A DNA stretch of 64,000 bases, taken from contig NZ_SOZH01000003.1 of assembly GCF_004519295.1 (NCBI RefSeq), forward strand, positions 62,001-126,000. Direction: 5' to 3'. The notes under the pieces were generated by a model. The model was not told the DNA's origin. It made no database searches and was given only the letters and a program-made list of their open reading frames with translations. This DNA is from Cellulosimicrobium funkei. Lineage in GTDB: Bacteria > Actinomycetota > Actinomycetes > Actinomycetales > Cellulomonadaceae. Positions 1-10,031 of the stretch are shown piece after piece (the stretch's first letter is position 1; every line of letters starts with the position of its first letter). The translations under genes and the position numbers were made by a program.

Positions 1-61
1 ACCTCGGCATCGACGGGGCTCGCCCTGTCGACCGCGCCGGCAACGCAGCGGGTCAGGACCT

Positions 62-607
62 CTACTGCGGGTCTCCCTGGTGACTGGCCGCGCCGCGCGC
101 CTGTGCTTGCGCGCGGAGGTCAGCGATTCGCGCTGCACGGTCGCCCACGCTGAGTGATGCGAGGACTGAGCGCTGCCAGCGGAGCTCGTCCTGGACGACT
201 TCGTGCGTGGTGTCATCGGCAAGCGGTGGGAAGAAGGGGTCGCTGCCGTCTCTCGGGATGCGTTCGTAGGCGTCGTCGGAAAGGCGGCGAGCGCCCCACG
301 TCGCGGCGACGTGGGATCCGCGGAGGGCTTCGACCGCATGGAGAAGCGCGGCCAACTCATCGTGGTCGTCGATGTCTGGGCGCTGGGCGAGGGCCTCGGC
401 GATCGTCGAGAGCTCTGAACGGTCTGCGCCGATCGCGTCCCAGATGGCGTGGAGAAACTCCTGGCCTGCGGCGTCTCGTGCCGGGTGCATCGAGAGGATG
501 CTCTCGACGCAGATGAGGATGAAGACTGCCTGGTCCTCGAGCGGTAGGGCTTCGCGCTGCGCTTCCAGCTCTCTCCAGGGCGCGAGCGGATCATCGATCG
601 AGTCCAT
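62..607 (-). CDS. Hypothetical protein, 181 aa, not recognised
   Basis: I do not recognise this protein. It is acidic, mostly helical by composition, with no signal peptide, membrane segment or cysteine-rich motif. The middle (about residues 45-90) looks like a helical repeat-type region, and the tail is Arg/Ala rich. Codon use is visibly less GC-biased than in the genes to its right, and it lies beside a decayed transposase, so recent transfer is possible. The ATG start is preceded by no convincing Shine-Dalgarno sequence. Lone small acidic proteins next to IS debris are sometimes immunity proteins of toxin systems, but nothing here proves that. Confidence 0.6.
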   Translation of the reverse strand: MDSIDDPLAPWRELEAQREALPLEDQAVFILICVESILSMHPARDAAGQEFLHAIWDAIGADRSELSTIAEALAQRPDIDDHDELAALLHAVEALRGSHVAATWGARRLSDDAYERIPRDGSDPFFPPLADDTTHEVVQDELRWQRSVLASLSVGDRAARIADLRAQAQARGAASHQGDPQ

Positions 608-625
608 GAGGAGAACGTACTCGTG

Positions 626-865
626 TCAGTTCTCGAGCCCGGGGAGCAGGGCGGCGAGCAACGCCGCGCCACGGGAGGTCGCGGCGTGCTGGTCGTAGCA
701 GGTCGCGGGTGCTCGCCCTTGCTTGACACGGTTGAAGAACCGCTCGACCGCGCAGCGTCCCCGTAGGCCACAGCGCACTGTCGCCCAGCACGGCGTCCGG
801 GGTGGTGAGCGGTCGTCCCGCCCCCGCCCGAGGGACCCGGAGCCGTCCAGCAGCGGCACGCACAT
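626..865 (-). pseudogene. Remnant of an IS5-type (DDE) transposase, C-terminal part
   Basis: Two minus-strand reading frames carry pieces of an IS5-family transposase. One frame reads GRPLTTPDAVLGD, matching the block around the second catalytic Asp of these enzymes. The other reads RCAVERFFNRVKQ followed by a YDQ element, matching the conserved C-terminal block (usually VERFFNRLKQ.R.LATRYDK) with the catalytic Glu. The stretch that normally lies between the two blocks is missing and the frame changes, so the gene is deleted and frameshifted. No terminal inverted repeats or target duplication are evident. It marks a former insertion site beside the unrecognised gene at 62-607. Confidence 0.7.
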
Positions 866-881
866 CGGCGAGGGACACGCC

Positions 882-3770
882 CTAGGGGGCGTCGTGCCGC
901 TCGACGAGGGCGGGCACGTGGTCGCGCGCCGTCCAGCGCCGGCCGACCCACTTGATGACCTCGACGAGCAGGAAGACGACGAGCGCGAGCCCGAGCGTCT
1001 TGCCCCACTCCGCGAGCGCGATGGGTGCCGAGTCGAACCACGAGTGCATGAACGGCGCGTAGACGAAGACGGCCTGCAGCGCGAGCAGCGTCGCCGCCGA
1101 GACCCAGACCACCCGGTTGCCGCGCAGCACGTCGAGCGTGAGGCTCGACCGGTCGAGGAACCGGCAGTTGAACAGGTAGGCGAGCTGGCCGAGCGCGAGC
1201 ATCGTGACCGCCGTCGTCTGCGCCTCGGCGAGCGGGACGCCCTGCGCCCGCTCGACGTAGAACAGCAGGATGGTCGCGCCGCCGATGAGGAGCGACACGA
1301 GCAGGATGCGGCGCACGTACGCGCCGTCGAGGATCGACGCCTTCGGGTCGCGCGGGGCGCGGCGCATGACGTCGGGCTCCGCCTTCTCGTACGCGAGCGC
1401 GAGCGACAGCGTGACCGCGGTGATCATGTTGATCCACAGCACCTGGACCGGCTGGAGCGGCAGGGTGAGGCCGAACAGGACCGCGACGAGGATGACGAGC
1501 GACTGCGCGCCGTTGGTCGGGAGCAGGAACAGGACGGACTTGCGGATGTTGTCGTAGATCCGCCGCCCCTCCTTCACGGCCCGCTCGATGGTCGCGAAGT
1601 TGTCGTCGGCGAGCACGACCTCGGCGGCCTCCTTGGTCGCCTCGGTGCCCTTGATGCCCATCGCGACGCCGACGTCCGCCTGGGTGAGCGCGGGGGCGTC
1701 GTTGACGCCGTCGCCCGTCATCGCGACGACCTCGCCGTGCGACTGGAGCGCGGACACGATCCGGATCTTGTGCTCGGGGCTCGTGCGCGCGTACACGTCG
1801 ACGTCGCGCACCACCTGGCGCAGCTTCTCCGTGCTCATCTCCTCGAGCTCGGGGCCGGTGAGCACGGCCGGCGCGGACGAGCCGTCGTGGGCGTCGACGA
1901 TGCCCATCTCGCGGCCGATCGCGAGCGCGGTCCCCGCGTGGTCGCCGGTGATCATCTTCACGCGGATGCCCGCGTCGCGGCACTCGGCGATGGCCTCGAT
2001 CGCCTCGGGGCGCGGCGGGTCCACGATGCCGACGAGCCCGCACAGCTCCAGGCCGTCCGCGACGTCGGCGACGTCGAGGTCCGCCGTACCGTCGGCGGCC
2101 GGGCGTCGCGCGGCCGCGAGCACGCGCAGCCCCTGCCCGCCGAGCGCGTCGATCTGCGCGTCCCAGAACGCGCGGTCGAGCGGCTCGTTGCCGCCGTCCG
2201 GGGCGACCTGGGTCGCGCAGCGGTCCAGGACGCGGTCGGGCGCGCCCTTGACGTGCACGTGCAGGTCGCCGTCGGGGTCTGCGTCGAGCGTGGCCATGAA
2301 CTTGTTCTCGGACTCGAACGGCACGACGGCGACGCGCCGCCACCCCGTCGGGTCGACGCCGGCCTTCATGCCGAGCGTGCGCAGCGCGCCCTCCGTCGGC
2401 TCGCCGACGAGCCGCCAGCCGTCGGTGTCCTCGCCGTCGGGCACGATCCGCGCGTCGTTGCACAGCATCATGACCGTCGCGAGGGCCGCGAGGTCGCGGT
2501 CGTCGGCGAGGTCCGCGTGCCGGGTGCCCGACGCCGGTCCCTCGCCCGCGCCGTCCACCTCGCCGGGTGCGCCGGTCGCCCCGGGGCGGGGTGCGTCGTC
2601 GGGCACGGTCACGTCTCCCACGGGCGCGTACCCCGCGCCTGCGACCGCGAACGTGCGCCCGCTCGTGCGGACCGTGCGCGCCGTCATCTCGTTCTTGGTG
2701 AGCGTGCCGGTCTTGTCCGAGCAGATCGTGGTCACCGAGCCGAGCGTCTCGACCGCGGGGAGCTTGCGCGTGATCGCGCGGCGTCGGGCCATCTGCTGCA
2801 CCCCGAGCGCGAGGGTGATCGTCACGAGCGCGGGCAGGCCCTCCGGCACCGCGGCGACCGCGAAGCCGATGGACGCCGAGATGAGGTCGGGCACCGAGAA
2901 GTCGTGCACGACCCGGCCGATGATGACCATGACGACGGCCATCGCGAGGATGAGCACCGCGAGCAGCTTGCCGAACCGGTCGAGCTGGCGCGTCAGCGGC
3001 GTCGCGAGGCTGCGGACCTCCGAGATCATCGTCTGGATCCGGCCGATCTCGGTCGCTGTCCCGGTCGCGGTGACGACGCCCACGCCCTGTCCGGCGGCCA
3101 CGAGCGTGCTCGAGAACAGCATGCTCGACCGGTCGCCCACGCCCGCGTCCGCCCCGACGGCGTCGACCTTCTTCGCCGCGGCCACCGACTCCCCGGTGAG
3201 CGCCGACTCCTCGACGCGCAGGTTCGTCGCCTGGATCAGCCGCACGTCCGCGGGCACGCGGTCGCCCGAGCGCACGCGCACGACGTCGCCGGGCACCACG
3301 TCGTCGGCGTCCACGCGGGCCCACGCGCCGTCGCGCCGCACCTCGGCGTTGACGGACAGCATGTTCCGGATGCCCTCGAGCGCGCTCTCCGCGCGCCCCT
3401 CCTGGATGAACCCGATCGCCGCGTTGATCACCGCGACCGCGAGGATCACCGTGAAGTCGACCCAGTCGCCGAGGATCGCCTTGAGCACCGCCGAGACGAG
3501 CAGGATGTAGATGAGGATGTCGTCGAAGTGGACGAGGATCCGCTTCCACAGCGGGTCGCGCTGCGGCGGCGGCAGCCGGTTGGGCCCCACCTCCGCGAGC
3601 CGCGTCGCGGCGTCGGCGCTGGAGAGGCCGCCCGCGTCCGTGCCGAGCTCGGCGAGGACGGCGTCGGGCGGGCGCGACCACGGCGCGTCGAGCGACCGTT
3701 CGGTCGTGCTCGCCGAGGTCGAGGAGGCCGCCGTGGCGGGGGTCGGTGCAGCGTCCGGCGCGGATCCCAT
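882..3770 (-). CDS. Cation-translocating P-type ATPase, P2A (calcium-pump-like)
   Basis: A 962-residue P-type ATPase, probably exporting calcium or a related divalent cation across the plasma membrane. The order is typical of the P2A group: cation-ATPase N-terminal domain (about 30-100), actuator domain with TGES at 192-195, membrane motif PEGLP at 309-313, phosphorylation loop DKTGTLT at 352-358 (Asp352 phosphorylated), nucleotide-binding domain, TGDGVND hinge near 690 and a six-helix C-terminal membrane domain. PEGLP rather than CPC excludes heavy-metal P1B pumps. The N-terminus carries about 25 low-complexity Ser/Thr/Ala residues. The substrate is inferred from family, not proven. A second, different P-type ATPase lies at 30332-32770. 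Confidence 0.93.
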   Translation of the reverse strand: MGSAPDAAPTPATAASSTSASTTERSLDAPWSRPPDAVLAELGTDAGGLSSADAATRLAEVGPNRLPPPQRDPLWKRILVHFDDILIYILLVSAVLKAILGDWVDFTVILAVAVINAAIGFIQEGRAESALEGIRNMLSVNAEVRRDGAWARVDADDVVPGDVVRVRSGDRVPADVRLIQATNLRVEESALTGESVAAAKKVDAVGADAGVGDRSSMLFSSTLVAAGQGVGVVTATGTATEIGRIQTMISEVRSLATPLTRQLDRFGKLLAVLILAMAVVMVIIGRVVHDFSVPDLISASIGFAVAAVPEGLPALVTITLALGVQQMARRRAITRKLPAVETLGSVTTICSDKTGTLTKNEMTARTVRTSGRTFAVAGAGYAPVGDVTVPDDAPRPGATGAPGEVDGAGEGPASGTRHADLADDRDLAALATVMMLCNDARIVPDGEDTDGWRLVGEPTEGALRTLGMKAGVDPTGWRRVAVVPFESENKFMATLDADPDGDLHVHVKGAPDRVLDRCATQVAPDGGNEPLDRAFWDAQIDALGGQGLRVLAAARRPAADGTADLDVADVADGLELCGLVGIVDPPRPEAIEAIAECRDAGIRVKMITGDHAGTALAIGREMGIVDAHDGSSAPAVLTGPELEEMSTEKLRQVVRDVDVYARTSPEHKIRIVSALQSHGEVVAMTGDGVNDAPALTQADVGVAMGIKGTEATKEAAEVVLADDNFATIERAVKEGRRIYDNIRKSVLFLLPTNGAQSLVILVAVLFGLTLPLQPVQVLWINMITAVTLSLALAYEKAEPDVMRRAPRDPKASILDGAYVRRILLVSLLIGGATILLFYVERAQGVPLAEAQTTAVTMLALGQLAYLFNCRFLDRSSLTLDVLRGNRVVWVSAATLLALQAVFVYAPFMHSWFDSAPIALAEWGKTLGLALVVFLLVEVIKWVGRRWTARDHVPALVERHDAP

Positions 3771-3854
3771 GCCCCTATTCGACCCCCGATGCCCGGATCG
3801 CGCGAGGGGCGAAGGACCGTGACCCGCGACACGCCGGCGGCCGGCGGTCAGCGG

Positions 3855-4268
3855 TCAGGGTGAGGAGAACGGGTTGACGACGGGGACGCCGCTGTCGACG
3901 AAGTCCCGGGTGTTCCGGGTCGCCACCGTGAGCCCGTGGGCGAGCGCGGTCGCCGCGAGCAGGGAGTCGACGACGGGCAGCGGGCGCGCCGCGTGCACGG
4001 CCGGCCATCGCTGCGCGATCTCGAGCGTGACGGGGAGGATGCGGTCCCCGTACGTCTCCTCGAGACCGTGGACCCACGTCTCGAGCGCGGTCGCCCGCGC
4101 GGCGTCGCGAGACATGAGGCGCTGGACCCCGGTGCGGATCTCGCCGACGGTCAGCACTGATATGTAGATCTGAGGCGTCCGCAGCCCGCGGAGCCACGCG
4201 ACGACCTGCTCGTCCGGTCGGGTTCGCACGAGCTCGGACACGACGTTCGTGTCGAGCAGGTACCTCAC
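3855..4268 (-). CDS. PIN-domain toxin, VapC/FitB-like
   Basis: A 137-residue PIN-domain ribonuclease, the likely toxin of a type II toxin-antitoxin pair. The fold markers are visible: LLDTNVVSEL near the N-terminus (Asp6), the Glu of VGEI near residue 43, the Asp of VVDSLLAATA near 100 and the Asp in TRNTRDF near 118, which together bind metal in the active site. It overlaps the upstream antitoxin gene by 4 bases, so the two are translationally coupled. Members of this group cleave tRNA or rRNA; the target here cannot be read from the sequence. Length is normal for the family. Confidence 0.92.
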   Translation of the reverse strand: MRYLLDTNVVSELVRTRPDEQVVAWLRGLRTPQIYISVLTVGEIRTGVQRLMSRDAARATALETWVHGLEETYGDRILPVTLEIAQRWPAVHAARPLPVVDSLLAATALAHGLTVATRNTRDFVDSGVPVVNPFSSP

Positions 4269-4516
4269 GCGTCGGCCCCGAGATCGATCTCGCGCAACGG
4301 AGTCCGGTCACGGGTGAGGTCGAGGTCGTCCGCCGTGGGTGCCTCGAGGAGATAGTCGGCGAGCTCCACCCGGACCCCGGCGAGCTCGTGGTAGAGGTCG
4401 ATCCCGACGACGACGGCGATCTCCTTGCCGTGCCGGGTGATGACCTGTGGACCGTTCTCGGCCTCTCGCAAGACCTCGCTCAGGCGTTGCTTCGCGTCCT
4501 GCACCTGCCAGCTCAT
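4265..4516 (-). CDS. Antitoxin, Phd/YefM family
   Basis: An 83-residue Phd/YefM-type antitoxin. The N-terminal DNA-binding half contains the family pattern of an alpha helix QDAKQRLSEVLREAE followed by GPQVITRHGKEIAVVVG. The acidic C-terminal half (about residues 50-83) would wrap the toxin. It is the first gene of the pair, as expected, and overlaps the PIN toxin by 4 bases. A 10-base perfect inverted repeat at 4532-4560, just upstream of the start, is a likely autoregulatory operator. Pairing of a Phd antitoxin with a PIN toxin is common in actinobacteria. Confidence 0.92.
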   Translation of the reverse strand: MSWQVQDAKQRLSEVLREAENGPQVITRHGKEIAVVVGIDLYHELAGVRVELADYLLEAPTADDLDLTRDRTPLREIDLGADA

Positions 4517-4531
4517 GGGACCCCCGCTCCT

Positions 4532-4560
4532 CGTCCTGTCTGGACAGACTAGACAGGACG
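4532..4560. promoter_or_regulatory. Palindromic operator of the toxin-antitoxin operon
   Basis: CGTCCTGTCT (4532-4541) and AGACAGGACG (4551-4560) are perfect reverse complements separated by 9 bases. On the minus strand a TAGTCT sequence, usable as a -10 box, lies inside the repeat, 16 bases and more upstream of the antitoxin ATG. Binding of the Phd-like antitoxin here would block the promoter. The methyltransferase gene starting at 4606 diverges from the same interval, so it could be affected too. Confidence 0.6.
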
Positions 4561-4605
4561 GAGCCGGGGATCAAGGCGCGTGGCATGCCTGGGAGAATCG
4601 ACGAC

Positions 4606-5487
4606 GTGAGCGAGACCAGCACCCGAGCCGGCCTGCGGGTCGTGCACGTCACCGACCCCGCCGACGGCCGCCTCGCGGACTACAACCGCCTGACCGACGT
4701 CGCGCTGCGGTCCAAGCACGAGCCGGAGAAGGGGCTGTACATCGCCGAGAGCTCGACGGTGATCCGGCGGGCGCTCGCCGCCGGGCACCGGCCCCGGTCG
4801 TTCCTCATGGCCGAGCGCTGGCTCGACGACCTCGCCGACGACATCGCCGCGCTGCCGGTCGACGACGCCCCGGGCGGCACGGGCGAGCAGGTCCCGGTGT
4901 ACGTCGGTGCGCCCGACGTGCTCGAGGCGATCACCGGGTTCCACCTGCACCGCGGGGCGCTCGCGGCGATGCACCGCCCGCCGCTGGTCCCCGTGCGCGA
5001 CCTGCTCTCCGCGGCGCGCGGCGGGACGGGTGCGCGGCGGGTCGCGGTGCTGGAGGACGTCGTGGACCACACCAACGTCGGTGCGATCTTCCGGTCGGCC
5101 GCCGCGCTCGGGGTCGACGCCGTCCTCGTCTCGCCGCGCTGCTCCGACCCGCTCTACCGCCGCTCGGTGCGCGTGAGCATGGGCACGGTGTTCCAGGTGC
5201 CGTGGACGCGGTTCGAGACGTGGCCGGGCGGCCTCGACCTGCTGCGTGACGAGGGCTTCGTCGTCGCCGCGCTCGCCCTCGCCGACGACGCGGTGAGCCT
5301 CGACGACATCGTGGCCGACCCGCCCGAGCGGCTCGCGCTCGTGCTCGGCACGGAGGGCGACGGCCTGTCGCACGGTGCGATCGAGGCGGCGGACCGGGTC
5401 GTCACGATCCCCATGGCGGGGGGAGTGGACTCGCTCAACGTCGCCGCGGCGTCGGCTGTCGCGTTCTGGGCGACGCGCGTCCCCTGA
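4606..5487 (+). CDS. SpoU/TrmH-family RNA 2'-O-methyltransferase
   Basis: A 293-residue SPOUT-class methyltransferase that uses S-adenosylmethionine to methylate a ribose in rRNA or tRNA. All three SpoU motifs are present in the C-terminal half: DHTNVGAIFRSAAALGVD (motif 1 with Asn and Arg), LVLGTEGDGLS (motif 2) and IPMAGGVDSLNVAAA (motif 3), which form the knot and bind cofactor. The N-terminal part, with EKGLYIAESSTVIRRAL, is the usual substrate-binding domain. GTG 4606 is preferred because GGGAGA lies 9 bases upstream; an in-frame ATG at 4585 is an alternative. The exact target nucleotide cannot be deduced. Confidence 0.92.
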   Translation: MSETSTRAGLRVVHVTDPADGRLADYNRLTDVALRSKHEPEKGLYIAESSTVIRRALAAGHRPRSFLMAERWLDDLADDIAALPVDDAPGGTGEQVPVYVGAPDVLEAITGFHLHRGALAAMHRPPLVPVRDLLSAARGGTGARRVAVLEDVVDHTNVGAIFRSAAALGVDAVLVSPRCSDPLYRRSVRVSMGTVFQVPWTRFETWPGGLDLLRDEGFVVAALALADDAVSLDDIVADPPERLALVLGTEGDGLSHGAIEAADRVVTIPMAGGVDSLNVAAASAVAFWATRVP

Positions 5488-5574
5488 CTCGTCGGTCGCG
5501 GCGGGAGCGACGGGAACAACGGTGCTCCCCGACGCGTTGGGCCCGTGTCCGTACGTCGTACGAGAAGAGGTCCC

Positions 5575-7809
5575 GTGCCGGTCCAGCCCTCCCCGTCCCT
5601 GCGTGCCACCACCCGTCCTGACCGCCTGCGCGACGCCGCGGCGCATGCCGTCGCCGAGGAGCAGCAGCACCTCGACGCCGCGCTCGCCCGCCGCGCGGAG
5701 CTCCTCGCGGAGCTCGACGCGCAGCTCGCCGCCCCTGCCGACGACGTCGCCGACCGGGTCCCGGCCGCGGGCCCGCCCGGGGCCGAGGCCGTCGTCGAGC
5801 GCGCGCGGCGCGCTGGGCTGCGCCGCCGTCGCACGGAGCTCGAGCGCGCGGAGAGCGGGCTCGTCTTCGGCCGCGTCGACACCGTCGACGGGGTCACGCG
5901 CCACGTCGGGCGCGTCGGGATCACTGCGCCCGAGGACGACGCGGACCCGCTCGTGCTCGACTGGCGTGCTGACGGTGCACGCGCCTTCTACACCGCGACA
6001 GCGCGTGAACCGCAGGGTCTCGCGCGGCGTCGGCACGTGCGGACCGCGGGGGACCGGGTCACCGGCGTGGACGACGAGCCGCTCGACGGCTCGGCGACCG
6101 GGGCGGAGCAGGAGGACGGGCTCGTCGGCGAGGGCGCGCTGCTCGCGGCGCTGTCGGAGCGCCGTACCGGGCGCATGGGCACCGCCGTCGCGACCCTCCA
6201 GACGGAGCAGGACGCGATCGTGCGCGCTCCGGCGGACCAGGTGCTCGTCGTGCAGGGCGGCCCGGGGACGGGCAAGACCGTCGTCGCGCTGCACCGCGTC
6301 GCGTACCTGCTGTTCACCCACCCGCACCTCGCGGAGCGGGGCGTCCTCCTGCTCGGGCCGTCGTCGCGCTTCCTCGAGTACGTGGCGCAGGTGCTGCCCG
6401 CGCTCGGGGAGACGGCGGTCGTCTCGGCGACGTGCGACACGCTCGTGCCCGGCGTCGCGCCCGAGCGGGAGGAGGGGCGCGACGTCGCGGAGATCAAGGG
6501 GCGCGCGCTGTGGCAGGACGTCGTCGCCCGGTACGCGGACTCCCTCGTCCCGGACGCGCGAGCCCTGACGGTCCGCCTCGACGGCGAGCCGCTCACGCTC
6601 GACCCGGCCCGCGTCGCCCAGGTCCTGCGTGCCTCTCGCGCGGGAGGCCGCAGCGTGCTGGCCGCGCGGGGCCGGGCCGTGGACCTGCTGCTCGACGCTC
6701 TCGTGGACGAGGCCGCGGAACGCCACACCGAGATGCTCGAACGGGTCGAGGAGGGGTTCGAGGACGTGCTCGGGAAGCTCGACGCCGGGCTCGCCGCGCG
6801 CGACGACCGCGCCCCCACGACCGGCGCGCGCGGCGGCGACGTCGACGGCGAGCTCACCGAGGAGGACCTCCACCGGCTCCGGGAGGACCTCGCGCGCGAC
6901 GCCGGGTTCGCGGCCGCCGTCGACGCCTGGTGGCCCGTCACGGACGTCCGCACCGCGCTCGCGGACCTGCTGGGCGACGCCGCGCTCCTCGCGCGCCACG
7001 CGCCCGACCTGACGGCGGCCGAGGTGCGTCGCGTCACGAGCGGGCCGCCCGCGCTCGCACCGAGCGACGTGCCGCTGCTCGACGCGCTCGCCGACGCGCT
7101 GGGGGCTCCCGACGCGCCCGGCGAGCAGGGCGAGTTCCTCGCGCAGCGCGCGGCCGCGCGTCGCGACTGGGTCTACGGGCACGTCGTGGTCGACGAGGCG
7201 CAGGAGCTCTCGCCCATGCAGTGGCACATGGTCCTGCGACGCTGCCCGACGCGGTCCGTGACGGCCGTCGGGGACGTCGACCAGACCGAGGCGCCGCACC
7301 GCCACACGGACTGGGCGGACGCCGTCGGGCCGGTCCTCGGGGACCGCTGGCGGCGCGCGGACCTCACCATCTGCTACCGCACGCCGCGCGAGGTCATGGC
7401 GCTCGTCGGGCCGGTGCTGCGCGCCGCGGGCAGCCGGAACGACCCGCCGTGCGCGGTGCGGGACGCGGGGGTCGAGCCGCGGGACGTCGTCGTGCCGGGC
7501 GGTACGCCGGGACGACTGGATGAGGCGGTCGCCGCCGAGGTCGCACGCCTCGCGGCCCGGTACGACGGCGGGACCGTGGGCGTCGTGGCGCCGCTCGCGC
7601 GCCTCGCGACGCTGCGCGCGGCGGTCCAGGGCGTGCCCGTCCTCGGGACGTCCGAGGCGAAGGGCCTCGAGTGGGACGCGGTCGTCGTCGTGGACCCCGA
7701 CGGCGTCGCCGCCGAGCCGCGCGGGTGGAACGGGCTGTACGTGGCGATGACCCGGTGCACGCAGGAGCTCGTCCGCGTCGCGGTGGGCGAGCCCACCCGC
7801 TCGGCCTGA
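5575..7809 (+). CDS. helD: HelD-family UvrD-like ATPase (RNA polymerase-associated), paralog 1
   Basis: A superfamily 1 helicase-like ATPase of about 744 residues in the HelD/HelR family, which in Gram-positives pulls RNA polymerase off DNA rather than unwinding DNA. A coiled-coil-like N-terminal arm (EEQQHLDAALARRAELL) precedes Walker A GGPGTGKTVVALHR. Further on are the motif II block VVDEAQELSPMQW, VGDVDQTE, the motif IV-like CYRTPREVM, and the C-terminal EAKGLEWDAVVV and YVAMTRCTQEL blocks. GTG 5575 follows AAGAGG closely; GTG 5545 is also in frame. A 13-base odd palindrome centred on 5556 lies between the two. Unlike the paralog at 17338, no rifamycin-associated element is seen upstream. 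Confidence 0.88.
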   Translation: MPVQPSPSLRATTRPDRLRDAAAHAVAEEQQHLDAALARRAELLAELDAQLAAPADDVADRVPAAGPPGAEAVVERARRAGLRRRRTELERAESGLVFGRVDTVDGVTRHVGRVGITAPEDDADPLVLDWRADGARAFYTATAREPQGLARRRHVRTAGDRVTGVDDEPLDGSATGAEQEDGLVGEGALLAALSERRTGRMGTAVATLQTEQDAIVRAPADQVLVVQGGPGTGKTVVALHRVAYLLFTHPHLAERGVLLLGPSSRFLEYVAQVLPALGETAVVSATCDTLVPGVAPEREEGRDVAEIKGRALWQDVVARYADSLVPDARALTVRLDGEPLTLDPARVAQVLRASRAGGRSVLAARGRAVDLLLDALVDEAAERHTEMLERVEEGFEDVLGKLDAGLAARDDRAPTTGARGGDVDGELTEEDLHRLREDLARDAGFAAAVDAWWPVTDVRTALADLLGDAALLARHAPDLTAAEVRRVTSGPPALAPSDVPLLDALADALGAPDAPGEQGEFLAQRAAARRDWVYGHVVVDEAQELSPMQWHMVLRRCPTRSVTAVGDVDQTEAPHRHTDWADAVGPVLGDRWRRADLTICYRTPREVMALVGPVLRAAGSRNDPPCAVRDAGVEPRDVVVPGGTPGRLDEAVAAEVARLAARYDGGTVGVVAPLARLATLRAAVQGVPVLGTSEAKGLEWDAVVVVDPDGVAAEPRGWNGLYVAMTRCTQELVRVAVGEPTRSA

Positions 7810-7818
7810 GGGCCGCGC

Positions 7819-8519
7819 TCAGTCCGAGGGCGCCGACCGGGCGAACCGGTCGACCTCCCGCACCACGACCTCGACGAGCGCCGGGTCGCCGAGCGGGAGG
7901 AAGTGCCCGGCGAGCGGCAGCTCGACGTTCCGTCCGCCCTCGAGGCGGCCGGTCTCGGGGATGTGGGGGTCGAAGCGCGGGTAGACGGCCGTGATGCGCG
8001 CGTCGACCCCGCGCTCGGCGGCGAGCGCGACCAGCGCGGCGTCGCGCGGCGAGAACGCGCGCAGCGTGCGGCCGAGGAGGTACTGCGCGTAGCGCGAGCC
8101 GCGGAACGGCGTCGCCACGGCGACCATGCCGGCTACGCGCGGCCCGGCGGCCGACAGCATGACGCGCTTGCCGACGAGGCCGCCCTTGCTGTGGGCGACG
8201 AGGACGACGTCGCGCAGGTCGGACCGCTCGAGGAACGCCGCCGTGCGGTCGGCAGCCTCGGCGAACGGGCGCCGGTTGTAGCCGAGGCCGGGCACGGCGT
8301 GCACGGGGTGCCCGGCTCGGGCGAGGGCCGTCGCGATCGGCCCGAGGAGCTGCCACGTCTCGTAGACGCCGGGAAGGAGCACGACGGGGCTCGCACCGCC
8401 GGGGCCGGTCGGGACGGGTCGGCGCGCGCGCAGGGCGCCCTGGACCTGGCGCGCGGCGACGTACGCGTAGTCCACCGCGCGGTCGCGCAGCCGCAGCGAG
8501 CGGGGCCAGCGGGGCGCCC

Positions 8520-8523
<4 letters not shown>
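7819..8523 (-). CDS. Alpha/beta hydrolase, lipase-like
   Basis: A 234-residue alpha/beta hydrolase. The oxyanion-hole region is VVLLPGVYETWQLLGP, the nucleophile elbow is AHSKGG (Ser with Lys in the next position, as in many lipase-like esterases), and the catalytic His is probably in LPLAGHFLPLGDP near the C-terminus. The GTG start shares the GTGA overlap with the stop of the upstream gene, which fixes the start against longer in-frame extensions. It forms an operon with a second alpha/beta hydrolase and an SRPBCC protein upstream. Substrate unknown; a lipid or hydrophobic ester would suit the neighbours. Confidence 0.85.
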
Positions 8524-9496
<973 letters not shown>

Positions 9497-9518
<22 letters not shown>

Positions 9519-9946
9519 GCGCCCGTCTCGGCCCCGCGGGACTCGATGAACTCCTTGAACCGGGCGAGGTCGCCCTTGACGCGGCGCTCGTCGAGCTGGA
9601 GGACGTCGCCCACCTTCTCCACGACCCCCTCCGGCGTCCAGTCGAGCTGGACCGTGACGCGGGTCTGCGTGTCGTTCAGCCGGTGGAAGGTCACGACGCC
9701 CGCGTGGTCGGGGCCCGACGTGCTGTTCCACGCCACCCGCTCGTCGGGGTGCTGCTCGGTGATCTCCGCGTCGAACTCGCGCTCGACGCCGCCGATCTTC
9801 GTCTTCCAGTGCGTGTGCGTCGCGTCGAGCTGGCGGATCTCCTCGACGCCCTCCATGAAGCGGGGGAACTCCTCGAACTGGGTCCACTGGTCGTAGGCCG
9901 TGCGGACGGGGACGTCGACGTCGATCGACTGGGTGACCGTGCTCAT
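9497..9946 (-). CDS. SRPBCC-family protein (cyclase/dehydrase type)
   Basis: A 149-residue START/SRPBCC-fold protein (polyketide cyclase/dehydrase-like). The opening SIDVDVPVRTAYDQWTQFEEFP, the central FDAEITEQHPDERVAWNS and the C-terminal helix DLARFKEFIESRG match the family of hydrophobic-ligand-binding proteins common in actinobacteria. A strong ribosome binding site AGGAGGT lies 7 bases upstream of the ATG. It heads an apparent operon with two alpha/beta hydrolases. No catalytic residues can be assigned; a lipid-binding or stress role is possible. Confidence 0.88.
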
Positions 9947-10031
9947 CGGTGATACCTCCTGTGGTTGGCGGGCGGTACGACCACACCCTTCCCGGGGTCC
10001 GTCCCGCTCGCGCGGCGAACGGGGGTCGGGC

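Noticed and set aside
723-3863. A 1046-codon open frame on the plus strand, and similar very long frames opposite other genes
   Set aside because: It is antisense to the P-type ATPase gene, Arg/Asp/His-rich and lacks any fold pattern. High GC removes stop codons in shadow frames; the ATPase frame has all family motifs.
5550-5562. The CGTACG-T-CGTACG-like palindrome before the first HelD gene as an RAE
   Set aside because: It lacks the CTTGCGGCAAG core and the G4/C4 flanks; at most an unrelated operator or chance palindrome.
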